A stretch of DNA of 64,000 bases from Paenibacillus brasilensis (lineage in GTDB: Bacteria > Bacillota > Bacilli > Paenibacillales > Paenibacillaceae), in contig NZ_CP045298.1 in the NCBI RefSeq assembly GCF_009363115.1, positions 2,995,001 to 3,059,000 of the forward strand, written 5' to 3'. Positions 35,460 through 44,650 of this stretch are shown here, piece after piece. Each line of letters begins with the position of its first letter. The stretch's first letter is position 1. Under the pieces are notes generated by a model, which was given only the letters and a program-made list of their open reading frames with translations, was not told the DNA's origin and ran no database searches. The position numbers and the translations under genes are program-made.

Positions 35460-35746
35460 CTTCATTCCGCCTTTATGTATGGATTTGGGCATCCTTTGAC
35501 CGCTCGGTTCGGATGACCGGGCAACCATACCCTTGTTACTAGCATAAAGGGATTTACGTAGGGATAACATGCGATTTGTCACAGTAGCTGCTTTTTTAAT
35601 TATTTAATTTCAAAGCTTTAAAGTAAATTTTTGAAAAATAAAGGTTTTGAATGTAAGAAACCCGTTCCGGTTGGTTATATTAAAAAATAACCTAACGGTA
35701 TAAATCCCAACTAACAAAATAAGTATTTCAGAGGAGATGAGGGCAC

Positions 35747-36169
35747 ATGGATACGGGCTCATTCCGTTTTCAATTTCGTGATCCGCAACAGGCTGCACAA
35801 GCCTGTGAAACATTAAAGGAAATTGGATACGCTGCCAGCACAAACGGTGACACGGGTCTCAGGGTTCATGTTGAGAACCAGGATGTGCTATCTGCACTGG
35901 AGATTTGCCAAGCCTATGAGGGAAGCATCATTGAGACGGGAATTCTCACTTTTCGTCCAGGTGCGCAAGGTAATATCAATGTACAAAACCCAGGCTATAG
36001 CCCGGAGGATTGGATTATCCCGGCGCACATTATCAATGAAGATTGGAGCGAAGCGTATAAAAACGGCTCTTCTCAAACATATGACAATACGATAAAGGAG
36101 CATAATGTAAGCTCTGATCAACAGCCGGAAGATGAAGTGGATGGCTTTTCCGGCAGCATCCATCTCTAA
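35747..36169 (+). CDS. Conserved-looking hypothetical protein
   Basis: 140 residues with no recognised motif. The first 75 look like a small alpha/beta ferredoxin-like fold (FRFQFRDPQQAAQACETLKEIGYAASTN, LRVHVENQDVLSALEICQAY), resembling domains that pair residues across a sheet. The last 40 are acidic and probably disordered. No signal peptide or membrane helix. GAGGAGATGAGGG precedes the ATG. It is followed by a terminator and stands alone. Confidence 0.6.
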   Translation: MDTGSFRFQFRDPQQAAQACETLKEIGYAASTNGDTGLRVHVENQDVLSALEICQAYEGSIIETGILTFRPGAQGNINVQNPGYSPEDWIIPAHIINEDWSEAYKNGSSQTYDNTIKEHNVSSDQQPEDEVDGFSGSIHL

Positions 36170-36190
36170 CTTTTCCAATACAGTATATAA

Positions 36191-36240
36191 AAAGGCACCT
36201 TCACACCCATTGAAATCGTGGTCTTGAAGGTGCTTTCGCT
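36191..36240 (+). terminator. Terminator after the 140-residue hypothetical gene
   Basis: AAAGGCACCTTCA (36191-36203) pairs with TGAAGGTGCTTTC (36225-36237). Confidence 0.65.
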
Positions 36241-36285
36241 TATATTTGTGGCTTAATTTGTTACAGATCTGGGGAGGAAACTTAA

Positions 36286-36330
36286 ATGATTAGACATCCA
36301 CATGAAATGGGAACGAAGGGGGCAATCTAA
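36286..36330 (+). CDS. Possible 14-residue leader peptide
   Basis: MIRHPHEMGTKGAI, with GGGGAGG 8 bases before its ATG and 45 bases upstream of the permease gene. No attenuator stem was identified after it. It may be chance. Confidence 0.2.
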   Translation: MIRHPHEMGTKGAI

Positions 36331-36374
36331 AAAAACGGACAACTCGGTCTCAAATTCAGGTATAGGGTGATTTT

Positions 36375-37739
36375 ATGGGGAATAAGCCTTCTGCTCGCAT
36401 GCAAAACGATCAAAAGTTAAAGTGGTGGCAGCTTAGCTTGTTAGGGGTTGCAGGCACTATTGGCACAGGTTACTTTCTCGGGTCCGGCTTAGCGATTTCC
36501 ATTGGCGGTCCGTCTGTTTTAATTGCATACTTCTTTGCAGCAGTTGGGACGTATGTCGTGTTTGATGCCCTTTCACGTATGACAGCAGATCACCCAGAGC
36601 AGGGTTCTTTCCGTTCCTATGCCCAAAAAGCATTTGGGAGCTGGGCGGGCTTCGGTAGTGGTTGGGTCTATTGGTTCTCGGAACTGCTTATTAATGGGAG
36701 TCAGCTAACTGCGCTGTCCATATTCTCGCGCTTTTGGTTTCCTGAGGTGCCCATGTGGATCTTTGCGGCTGGGTTCGGAATCCTCGGGCTGGTTATTGTT
36801 TTTTTTGGAAATAAGGGCTTTGACCGTGTTGAAAATGTACTGGCTATCATCAAGATGGCAGCGATTGTTATGTTTCTGGTTCTGGCTATAGCTCTTTTGG
36901 CAGGTTGGATTGGAGGAGGAAAATATAATCCTAGGTTCCCGAGCCATTATAAAGATCTTTTTCCAATCGGCGGCATAGGGTTGTGGTCTTCTTTTATTTT
37001 TGCCTTTTATGCATATGGAGGTATTGAAGTACTCGGAATTATGTCTAACCGGCTCCAACAGCCTAAGGAAGCACCTAAAGCCGGAAAGGTGATGCTGATT
37101 ATGCTGGTTGCGGTATATATGCTTTCTATTGGCCTGGCTGTGGCTATGGTTCCATTAAGTGCCTTTAATCCAAAAGAAAGTCCTTTTGTACTTGCGCTCA
37201 GCAGCGATCATTTGGCCTTTGTTCCCCATTTATTTAATGGAGTGCTTATCATTGCAGGCTTTTCAACGATGACCGCATCCCTATACGCAGAAACATCTAT
37301 GATGATTACGCTTGCACAGGAAGGAGATGCTCCCACCTTATTTTCACGAAAGTGGAAGGGTAAATATCCCCTTTTTGCACTTAGTTTAATCTCCGTTGGA
37401 CTAATCGCAGCCATTGTCATGTCGTTATTATTACCGGGGAAAGTATATGAATATATCACAACTGCGGCTGGTTTAATGCTACTTTATAACTGGTGCTTCA
37501 TTTTGCTGTCTTCAGGTAAGCTACTGAAATCGAGCAGATCAAGCAATATTAAACGTTGGATTGGATTATTGTTAATCGTTATGGCTGTAGTCGGATCTTT
37601 TTTTCACAAGCTTAGCCGTCCGGGGTTATATATTAGCCTACTGCTTGTCTTGCTGATTGCGATTTGTGATTTCATTGTACAGCGGGTTCGCCGAAAGCAT
37701 ACTAGATCCAGTCATTATGTCAAAAAGGCCAAGTCTTAG
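36375..37739 (+). CDS. APC-family amino-acid permease
   Basis: 454 residues, 12 predicted helices. The helix-1 motif LSLLGVAGTIGTGYFLGSGLAI and helix 3 (AGFGSGWVYWFSE) are characteristic of the AAT subgroup of amino-acid/polyamine/organocation transporters. A proton-coupled uptake system; the substrate (an amino acid such as GABA, proline or an aromatic) cannot be named from sequence. Its last 20 bases overlap the converging LysE-type gene. Confidence 0.82.
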   Translation: MGNKPSARMQNDQKLKWWQLSLLGVAGTIGTGYFLGSGLAISIGGPSVLIAYFFAAVGTYVVFDALSRMTADHPEQGSFRSYAQKAFGSWAGFGSGWVYWFSELLINGSQLTALSIFSRFWFPEVPMWIFAAGFGILGLVIVFFGNKGFDRVENVLAIIKMAAIVMFLVLAIALLAGWIGGGKYNPRFPSHYKDLFPIGGIGLWSSFIFAFYAYGGIEVLGIMSNRLQQPKEAPKAGKVMLIMLVAVYMLSIGLAVAMVPLSAFNPKESPFVLALSSDHLAFVPHLFNGVLIIAGFSTMTASLYAETSMMITLAQEGDAPTLFSRKWKGKYPLFALSLISVGLIAAIVMSLLLPGKVYEYITTAAGLMLLYNWCFILLSSGKLLKSSRSSNIKRWIGLLLIVMAVVGSFFHKLSRPGLYISLLLVLLIAICDFIVQRVRRKHTRSSHYVKKAKS

Positions 37740-38367
37740 TGAAAAACAATAACTTTAATGCCTGTAAACCAAAATAAAAGCCAAAGCCTATAAGCGATAA
37801 TCCGGACAGCCATGAGATGGTTTGAAGCACTCCGGTTTTTAGAAATCTACGAAAAATACTTGAAGCGGCAGCCATAGTCACATCCCAGAGCAGCACGCCC
37901 AATACAATGGCTCCACTATATATCAATAGCTGCTGTACGGGATACGTATCTGCAACGTTTGCCAGTATTGAGCCATAAATGCCAAGCCAGAACAGGATGG
38001 AGATAGGATTAAATAATGACATCAGGAAGCCTGTCAGAAAGGAATTGGTTAATGTATTACTATTGCCCCTTAATTCGGCTTGTGCAATGACACCTGCATT
38101 TTTAATGCTTTCAATTCCTGTATACACAAGCACGAAAAAACCAAACAACCACAAAAAAGCTTTGACAAATGGGGCATTAAGCAGGTGAATCATTCCCAAA
38201 TAAACAAGCAGCATATAAATTATATCTGCGGTTATTGCACCGAGCCCAATAAACCAGGCGTGCCAAAACCCGTTTTTGATACCTCGATCCAATTGTGCGC
38301 TATTGATTGGTCCAATGGGGGCCGAAAGTGACAAACCCAGAAAAATATAACTAAAAAATGTATTAAT
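37720..38367 (-). CDS. LysE/RhtB-family amino-acid exporter, apparent ATT start
   Basis: The family N-terminus is encoded from 38367 (NTFFSYIFLGLSLSAPIGPINSAQL); the first ATG/GTG/TTG in frame, TTG 38334, would cut into helix 1. A perfect GGAGGAG (38380-38374) lies 6 bases before the codon ATT at 38367, where ATG would be expected. The remaining about 215 residues show the LysE pattern of six helices with SLFNPISILFW. Exports an amino acid or homoserine-lactone-like solute. Either a rare ATT start or a point mutation that lowers translation. Confidence 0.75.
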   Translation of the reverse strand: MNTFFSYIFLGLSLSAPIGPINSAQLDRGIKNGFWHAWFIGLGAITADIIYMLLVYLGMIHLLNAPFVKAFLWLFGFFVLVYTGIESIKNAGVIAQAELRGNSNTLTNSFLTGFLMSLFNPISILFWLGIYGSILANVADTYPVQQLLIYSGAIVLGVLLWDVTMAAASSIFRRFLKTGVLQTISWLSGLSLIGFGFYFGLQALKLLFFTKTWPF

Positions 38368-38557
38368 ACTATTCTCCTCCTCGAGTATTTGTAGGGTATT
38401 TGTCTATTAGTTTATTCGGACAAACTTATCTGTAAGAACATATTTTTTAATAAATTGCCTTGACACTTTTATTGAAAAACGTTAAACCGTTCAGACGATT
38501 TTTGAATAAATGAGTGAGAGATTTCCGAGGTTTATTTAGACAAATTTCTACTGTCAA

Positions 38558-38803
38558 ATGCTATTTTTAATGGGTTGGAAGAAGGAGCTTCGCCTGGGTT
38601 TATTGCAGTGCGAGGGGAACGGAGTGGCTGGTTGCTGTGATTTTTGCGGCTATTTCGGCTGCGGTGGGCATCTAATAAACCAAGGAGGGGAGCTGTCTTA
38701 TAGAGACAAGGGTTTCTTTTTGTGCTCAGAGAAGAAATGTATGGTGCATAAGTTTACGTGGAAAATGAATAATATGGATAGCATTTTCCTAAGGAGGAAA
38801 TAA
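38558..38803 (+). CDS. Cys-rich short open frame upstream of RNase J
   Basis: 81 codons with a cluster of cysteines (LLQCEGNGVAGCCDFCGYFG then LCSEKKCMVHKF). It ends inside the RNase J ribosome-binding site. The start has no clear Shine-Dalgarno. The Cys spacing hints at a metal knuckle, but it may be a chance frame in the 38368-38807 leader. Confidence 0.22.
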   Translation: MLFLMGWKKELRLGLLQCEGNGVAGCCDFCGYFGCGGHLINQGGELSYRDKGFFLCSEKKCMVHKFTWKMNNMDSIFLRRK

Positions 38804-38807
38804 ACTT

Positions 38808-40478
38808 ATGCTTGCTGATAATAGATTACTCATTGCTGCTCTAGGCGGTGTGAATGAAATCGGGAAAAACATGTATTTCATTCAATACGATCAGGATATT
38901 GTTGTTATTGATTGTGGCTCCAAGTTTCCTGATGAAAATTTGCCTGGTATTGACCTCATTGTACCGGATGTCACCTATTTGCTGGAAAATCAGGACAAAG
39001 TCAGAGCGCTCATCGTGACTCATGGGCATGAGGATCACATTGGAGGCATTCCTTATTTGCTAAAGCAAATCAATCTCCCCGTATTTGGGACAAAGCTCAC
39101 CATCGAATTGTTAAAAATCAAGTTAAAAGAGCACGGTCTTTTACGTGATGCTGAGCTCCATCTTATAGATGCGAATTCAACCATTGATATAGGCACGATC
39201 CAGGCATCCTTTTTCACCACCGTCCACAGCATCCCGGATTGTCTGGGTGTCTTTTTTCAGACACCAGAAGGAAATGTGGTCCATACCGGTGACTTTAAAT
39301 TCGATATGTCTCCCGTAAGCGGACCTTTTCCGGATCTTCACCGAATGGCCGAAATCGGAAAAAAAGGAGTTAAAGTGCTTCTCTCTGAAAGCACAAATGC
39401 AGAAAGACCAGGATTTACCCCTTCAGAACGTTTGGTCGGCGGGCATATTCTGGATGCCTTTGCCAGAGCCAAGCAGCAGGTGTTTATCTCCACGTTTGCA
39501 TCTAATGTGAACCGTGTCCAACAAGTTATTGATGCGGCTGTGGAAACAGGCCGCAAACTTGTTTTACTTGGACGCAGCATGATAAATGTGGTGACAGTGG
39601 CCAAGGAGCTGGGCTTCTTGAAAATGCCGGAGGACTTGTTGATCGAGCCGGGAGAAACAGAGCGGTTTCCCGCAGAAGAAATCGCAGTTTTATGTACAGG
39701 AAGTCAGGGCGAGCCTATGGCCGCATTATCCCGGTTAGCGAACTCCCTTCATCCCAAAATCGAAATTTTACCCGGTGATACTGTGATCATTGCTGCGGGA
39801 GCGATACCCGGGAATGAGCGAAATCTTTCCCAGGTGATTGACAACCTGTATGTGCTGGGGGCCCAGGTTATTTATGGATCAGGCAGCTCCACAGGGATGC
39901 ATGTATCCGGTCATGGTAGCCAGGAAGAGCTGAAATTAATGATGACTTTGATGAAACCACAGTATTTAATCCCGATACATGGTGAATTTAGAATGCTGTA
40001 TCGTCATCGTCAGCTAGCAGAGTCTGTGGGCATTCCTATGGAGAATGTATTCATTGTCCGTAACGGGGAGACCATTCAAGTCGAAGAAGGAAGGGCATCC
40101 CTCGGTCCCAAAGTACCATCCGGCAATAGTCTAGTCGATGGACTGGTGACAGGTGATGTAGGCAACATTGTACTGCGAGACCGCAAAAAACTTTCTTCAG
40201 ACGGAATGCTGATTATTGTAATGACGTTGAGCAAAAACGAGAAGCAAATGCTCGCAACGCCCGAGATCATTTCAAGAGGATTTGTATACGTTAGGGATTC
40301 CGAAGATCTCATGAAACAAATCCACGAAACGATCATGTCCACAGTGAACGAATTAACAGAAACCGAAATGAGTCAGTGGGGTCTGATTAAGCAGATGCTA
40401 AAGGATAATGTGGGTGGGTTTATTTACAGTCAGACCAAGAGAAGGCCCATGATTTTACCTATCATTATTGAGGTTTAA
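38808..40478 (+). CDS. Ribonuclease J
   Basis: 556 residues of the metallo-beta-lactamase/beta-CASP RNase J family. Zn motif TKGHGHEDHIGG-like (here VTHGHEDHIGGIPYLL), second His HSIPD, Asp in HTGDFKFD, beta-CASP region LLSESTNAERPGFTPSE, and the C-terminal HGEFRMLYRHRQLA. It performs 5'-3' exo- and endonucleolytic mRNA decay in the cytosol. AAGGAGG precedes the ATG. Whether it is the RNase J1 or J2 paralogue cannot be decided from one copy, so no symbol is given. A terminator follows. Confidence 0.9.
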   Translation: MLADNRLLIAALGGVNEIGKNMYFIQYDQDIVVIDCGSKFPDENLPGIDLIVPDVTYLLENQDKVRALIVTHGHEDHIGGIPYLLKQINLPVFGTKLTIELLKIKLKEHGLLRDAELHLIDANSTIDIGTIQASFFTTVHSIPDCLGVFFQTPEGNVVHTGDFKFDMSPVSGPFPDLHRMAEIGKKGVKVLLSESTNAERPGFTPSERLVGGHILDAFARAKQQVFISTFASNVNRVQQVIDAAVETGRKLVLLGRSMINVVTVAKELGFLKMPEDLLIEPGETERFPAEEIAVLCTGSQGEPMAALSRLANSLHPKIEILPGDTVIIAAGAIPGNERNLSQVIDNLYVLGAQVIYGSGSSTGMHVSGHGSQEELKLMMTLMKPQYLIPIHGEFRMLYRHRQLAESVGIPMENVFIVRNGETIQVEEGRASLGPKVPSGNSLVDGLVTGDVGNIVLRDRKKLSSDGMLIIVMTLSKNEKQMLATPEIISRGFVYVRDSEDLMKQIHETIMSTVNELTETEMSQWGLIKQMLKDNVGGFIYSQTKRRPMILPIIIEV

Positions 40479-40529
40479 GGTGGCAAACGTCAAAACGAAA
40501 TGAGATTTTGTTCACGGCGCCATTACTCA

Positions 40530-40577
40530 AAAAAAGACTTAGATCAGTAATACGACTGATTTAAGTCTTTTTTCTTC
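40530..40577 (+). terminator. Terminator after RNase J
   Basis: 18-base arms 40530-40547 and 40556-40573 (AAAAAAGACTTAGATCAG with its near-complement), 8-base loop, T-rich end. Confidence 0.85.
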
Positions 40578-40604
40578 TTGTTTTTCCTAAAAATGCGGAT
40601 GTAA

Positions 40605-40690
40605 TAGCGGTTTGCAGCGAAGCGGAGGATTTGAATCTGGAGAAGCAACAGCGATCGTAAGATCAAATCCTACGCGCAGCTTTTTAATCG
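40605..40690. repeat. Hairpin-forming intergenic repeat, copy B
   Basis: AGGATTTGA (40626-40634) and TCAAATCCT (40663-40671) are inverted. The internal CAGCGATCGTAAGATCAAAT (40649-40668) matches 134-153 in 19 of 20 bases. It sits in the convergent gap between RNase J and the flavoprotein, as REP-type elements often do. Confidence 0.55.
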
Positions 40691-41943
40691 CTTACGGCCG
40701 CTTGCGTTCCTGCTGTATGCCCTGTCGTAAACGCTGCTGTAATATTATAGCCACCAGTGTAACCATGAATATCCAAAATCTCACCACAGAAAAATAATCC
40801 GGGCATCAGCCTGGACTCCATGGTTTTGGGATTGATCTCCTTTAAATTCACACCGCCCCCGGTAACAAAGGCTTCCTTCAGAGAGAGTGTACCGTTCACG
40901 CGAATTGGAAACGCCTTGATGCGATGGGCGAGTTCCTGCCATTGCTGCTTGGGAATATGATCATAAGTTAAATCTTCACGCAGCTGTGCTTGCTGGAGCA
41001 ATAATGGAATCAAGCGTTCCGGTAAATAAGGCTTAAGCACATTTTTGATCGCCTTTTTAGCATCGGCTGCCGCCAACTCCAGCGTTTCGCGGTAGACTTC
41101 ATCGGCATGCTTGTGAGGCTGCAAATCGAGAGTCAGCAGCACCGTGCTGGTCTTGTCCTTTTTCATTCCCTTTACGACAAACTGACTGCACCGCAAAGCG
41201 GTTGGGCCGGACAGGCCAAAGTGTGTGAAAATCATATCTCCTTCGTGGACGACAACCTTCTTTTGCTTCGCATTCCATACGGTCAGGCTGATATCGCGTA
41301 AGGATAGTCCCTGAAGCTCCTTCGTCTGGATGAACGTCTCGCCTGACGTCAACGGAACCTCCGTTGGATACAGCTCCGTAATTGTATGCCCTGCTTGCTC
41401 GGCCCAAGCATAGCCGTCACCCTCCGATCCTGTATGCGGAACGGACTTGCCACCAACGGCTACAATGACGTTGCGGCTGCGCAGGATTTCTCCGGAGCGC
41501 AGCCGTACTCCAGCCGCATGACCTTCTTTGTAAATAACCTCTTGTACGGGGCAGCTTGTGCGAATGTCGACCCCTTGAGAGCGTACCTTGTTAACTAAAG
41601 CATCGACAACGGTTTTGGCCTTGTCCGTCACTGGAAACATACGCCCGTTGTCTTCTTCCTTTAAGGCTATGCCTAACTGTTCAAAAAAGGCGATGATATC
41701 CCGATTGCCAAAAGCCGCCAGCGCACTGTGCAGAAAACGGCCATTGCCGGGAATATGCCGGATTAGCTCGTTCAGCTCCTTTGCATTGGTGACATTGCAG
41801 CGTCCTCCACCGGAAATACCGAGCTTGCGCCCGAGTTTATTTCCCTTTTCCAGTAAAAGCACCTTGGCGCCCTCACCGCTGGCTGCCGCAGCGGCCATTA
41901 ATCCGGCCGAGCCGCCTCCGATCACAATAATGTCGTAACTCAT
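40684..41943 (-). CDS. HI0933-family FAD-dependent oxidoreductase
   Basis: 419 residues from ATG 41943 (AAAAGGAAGAG upstream). Rossmann FAD motif VIGGGSAGLMAAAAAS with LLLEKGNKLGRKLGISGGGRCNVTN, the signature stretch of the YhiN/YtfP flavoprotein group, then FGLSGPTALR and the C-terminal VTGGGVNLKEINPKTMESRLMPGLFFCGEILDIHGYTGGYN. Widely conserved; the physiological substrate is unknown, although it is often called an NAD(P)/FAD oxidoreductase. Monocistronic. Confidence 0.85.
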   Translation of the reverse strand: MSYDIIVIGGGSAGLMAAAAASGEGAKVLLLEKGNKLGRKLGISGGGRCNVTNAKELNELIRHIPGNGRFLHSALAAFGNRDIIAFFEQLGIALKEEDNGRMFPVTDKAKTVVDALVNKVRSQGVDIRTSCPVQEVIYKEGHAAGVRLRSGEILRSRNVIVAVGGKSVPHTGSEGDGYAWAEQAGHTITELYPTEVPLTSGETFIQTKELQGLSLRDISLTVWNAKQKKVVVHEGDMIFTHFGLSGPTALRCSQFVVKGMKKDKTSTVLLTLDLQPHKHADEVYRETLELAAADAKKAIKNVLKPYLPERLIPLLLQQAQLREDLTYDHIPKQQWQELAHRIKAFPIRVNGTLSLKEAFVTGGGVNLKEINPKTMESRLMPGLFFCGEILDIHGYTGGYNITAAFTTGHTAGTQAAVSD

Positions 41944-42233
41944 CAAATCTCTTCCTTTTCGTCGACAATTTTCAAAAAATTCAGAATGGTGTAACAGTTT
42001 CTTCATTATATCTTAATAGCGTCGCTTTAATTCATTTTTATTATGATAAACACGCCGATTTCTCATTTTGTCTGATTGCGAAAAACGTAAAAACGATTTT
42101 CTTCTATTCATCCAGCATTTTGCGGATTTTGTCGTTCTACACCGGAATTTTAACACATATATTGTAATATATTGTAGCCTGTGCTTTAATTCAACTAGCG
42201 GCGTCAAGGAAAGATGAGGAGGAGGAAAAGTCC

Positions 42234-43973
42234 TTGTTAATTGCTTTGAAGGAAAGTGTGCTTCAGGTTCTCCTTGCCGTTATATCGGCGGGTTTTTTCT
42301 CTATATTAACGGATTATGGAGATAAGAAAAAGGTTTGGGGCGGCCAGCTGCTGCCCGGTCCGAATCAAGGGATACTTTATTTGTGTTGCTTACCAGCCAT
42401 ATTGCTATGTTCTCTCTTTCAATATCAGTCTCCATATGGCCTACCTTCCAATCTCGGAATTATTCCCCTCGCTGTCGGCATCATGTATGGTAGACGTCGT
42501 ACCGCCTTCGCGCTCGCCGCTTCCGCACTCATGGGGACCCTGATTATAGCCCAGTCGACAGAAATGTCGCCGATGTATGTGTGCACAGGTTTTATCCTTT
42601 TTACTTTTATGCTGCTGCATGGCAAGTTCTTTCAAAAAGGGACGTTGTCGGACAAAAAACTTCTGATTTCCGCATATGTTGTGGTTGATATGCTGCTTAA
42701 GGCTCTGTTCCCGCTCCTGCTGGGCAGACAGGATGTATGGGTATACATTCCCAATTTGCTTACAACGCTATGGAATATTGCTGCAGGTATACTGGCAAGT
42801 TTTATGGTCGTGAGTCTGATGCATAATGCCTTCGAAAAACTGGCGCTGCGACGTGATGTAAGCGAATTTACGAGCAAATACTTAATTGAAGCGGATAAGC
42901 TGCGTCAGGTGATGGATTTGCTGCCATTATCCCTTGCAACTCTGGACAGCGAGGAACGAGTTATACATATGAACAAAACAATGCTGGAACTCTATCGGAA
43001 TTTCGATCCCTTCATTACGCTGCCTAAGGTAGTGGGGCGTCCATGGACCTCGTTATATGATTTTAACACTTCGTCGGTGATTAGCGAACGGGTTATGAAA
43101 GCGTTGCAAGGGGAGGCGGGTGCTGATTTTATTAATGTACCTCCCAAAGTATTCTTCTGCAGCTTTCTCCCCATGCGGGATAAACATGTGAACAAAACGA
43201 CAGGTGTCATTATTGCCTTGCAGGATATTACAGAGCTGGAGACGCTGCGCAGTGAGCTGTGCAATTTTGAGAGGCTCAGTCTGGTCGGACAGATGGCAGC
43301 AGGCATCACTCATGAAATACGCAATCCCATGGCGGTTGTGCGTGGATTTTTACAGCTTATGCGTGAGAAAAGTCCGGATTCCCTCGGTCATTACTACCGT
43401 ATTGTGATGGAGGAACTGGATCGCGCGAACGGGATTATTAACGATTTTCTTTCACTTGCCCAGAACCGGATTGTTGAGAAGGAGCAATGTCATCTTCACG
43501 ATATTATTCGCGAGCTCACGCCTTTATTGTGGGCAGATGCGAACCTGAGGGGGCAGACAATTGAGCTAAAGCTGGAGGATCATGTGACGATGCTGCATTT
43601 GAACCCCAAGGAAATGAAGCAATTGCTGCTTAACTTATCGCGTAATGCGATGGAGGCTATGGGTGAAAAGGGTGTACTGACCATCTCCACGCATGAGGAA
43701 GGGGATTTTGTGGAGCTGGAAGTAAAGGATACAGGTCCGGGAATTCCGCAAAACCAGCTTGAAAAGCTGTTCCAGCCTTTTTACACGACCAAAACCAAAG
43801 GCACAGGTCTGGGGCTGGCTTTATGTCAAAGTATCGTAGAGCGACACCACGGTACGATTGCCGTAGATTCTGTGGAAGGAACGGGCACGCAGTTTAGAGT
43901 TCGATTGCGCAGAACCATTCCAGCTTATCGAGAACATTCCGAGCCTTCTGTCATGAATTCCATACAAAAATAA
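42234..43973 (+). CDS. KinB-like membrane sensor histidine kinase
   Basis: 579 residues from TTG 42234 (GGAGGAGG upstream). Residues 1-200 hold about six hydrophobic helices of the 5TMR-LYT type, about 225-345 a PAS-like domain (LPLSLATLDSEERVIHMN), then HisKA with the phospho-acceptor in AAGITHEIRNPMAVVRGFLQLM, and HATPase_c with N box NLSRNAMEAM, G1 DTGPGIP and FQPFYTTKTKGTGLGL. This layout is that of Bacillales sporulation kinases such as KinB, which feed the Spo0F phosphorelay. There is no response-regulator gene beside it, supporting a phosphorelay kinase. Confidence 0.88.
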   Translation: MLIALKESVLQVLLAVISAGFFSILTDYGDKKKVWGGQLLPGPNQGILYLCCLPAILLCSLFQYQSPYGLPSNLGIIPLAVGIMYGRRRTAFALAASALMGTLIIAQSTEMSPMYVCTGFILFTFMLLHGKFFQKGTLSDKKLLISAYVVVDMLLKALFPLLLGRQDVWVYIPNLLTTLWNIAAGILASFMVVSLMHNAFEKLALRRDVSEFTSKYLIEADKLRQVMDLLPLSLATLDSEERVIHMNKTMLELYRNFDPFITLPKVVGRPWTSLYDFNTSSVISERVMKALQGEAGADFINVPPKVFFCSFLPMRDKHVNKTTGVIIALQDITELETLRSELCNFERLSLVGQMAAGITHEIRNPMAVVRGFLQLMREKSPDSLGHYYRIVMEELDRANGIINDFLSLAQNRIVEKEQCHLHDIIRELTPLLWADANLRGQTIELKLEDHVTMLHLNPKEMKQLLLNLSRNAMEAMGEKGVLTISTHEEGDFVELEVKDTGPGIPQNQLEKLFQPFYTTKTKGTGLGLALCQSIVERHHGTIAVDSVEGTGTQFRVRLRRTIPAYREHSEPSVMNSIQK

Positions 43974-43997
43974 TTGTACACATATAGATCTGTTTTT

Positions 43998-44027
43998 TTG
44001 CAAAACACGTGAAAAAGATTGTATAAT
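43998..44027 (+). promoter_or_regulatory. Promoter of the bacilliredoxin gene
   Basis: TTGCAA (43998-44003), 18-base spacer, TATAAT (44022-44027). Confidence 0.5.
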
Positions 44028-44114
44028 GAAGATTAGGTATCCGTACCTTTAACACGAGAGTGGATAAAAAAAGCAACGTAGTATACATGATTTTTGGAAA
44101 AGGAGTGAAAGAAT

Positions 44115-44549
44115 ATGTCTATGTCTTTTGACCAATATATGAGAGATTCAGTTCAGCCCATGCGCGATGAACTGACCAATCTTGGAATCCAGGAGCTGCG
44201 TACTTCGGAAGAAGTGGAGGCCAAGCTGCCTAATGCCAAGGGAACAACGCTGGTTGTTGTTAACTCGGTATGCGGTTGTGCCGCAGGTCAATGCCGTCCA
44301 GGTGTGGCCGAAGCGCTGAAGCATGATATTACACCGGATCACCTGTATACGGTTTTTGCCGGACAGGACAAGGAAGCAACGGCGAAGGCTCGCGAATTTT
44401 TCGCGCCGTATCCGCCATCTTCCCCTTCCATTGCACTGTTGAAAGACGGCGAGCTGGTTCACTTCATCGAGCGTCACCAGGTGGAGGACCGTTCGGCTGA
44501 TCAAATCGCTGCTGATTTGACCAGTGCATTTGACCGTTTTTGCCGTTAA
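44115..44549 (+). CDS. Bacilliredoxin (BrxA/BrxB family)
   Basis: 144 residues of the YphP/YqiW family with the CGC redox motif in NSVCGCAAGQCRPGV and a thioredoxin-like fold. Bacilliredoxins remove bacillithiol from S-bacillithiolated proteins after oxidative stress, in the cytosol. FDQYMRDSVQPMRDELTNLG and YPPSSPSIALLKDG are family signatures. AAGGAGTG precedes the ATG. Which of the two paralogues this corresponds to cannot be told. Confidence 0.92.
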   Translation: MSMSFDQYMRDSVQPMRDELTNLGIQELRTSEEVEAKLPNAKGTTLVVVNSVCGCAAGQCRPGVAEALKHDITPDHLYTVFAGQDKEATAKAREFFAPYPPSSPSIALLKDGELVHFIERHQVEDRSADQIAADLTSAFDRFCR

Positions 44550-44563
44550 GACTGCTCAAGCTA

Positions 44564-44606
44564 TGCCCCCGCATTTTTCGCCTGCGAAACTTGCCGGGGC
44601 TTTTGC
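44564..44606 (+). terminator. Terminator after the bacilliredoxin gene
   Basis: GCCCC near 44565 pairs with GGGGC (44596-44600), with an inner TTTCGC/GCGAAA stem, then TTTTG. Confidence 0.7.
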
Positions 44607-44650
44607 ATGTTAGCTTGTAAAGTAAATTCCTAAAAAGAGGTGTTTATCTG

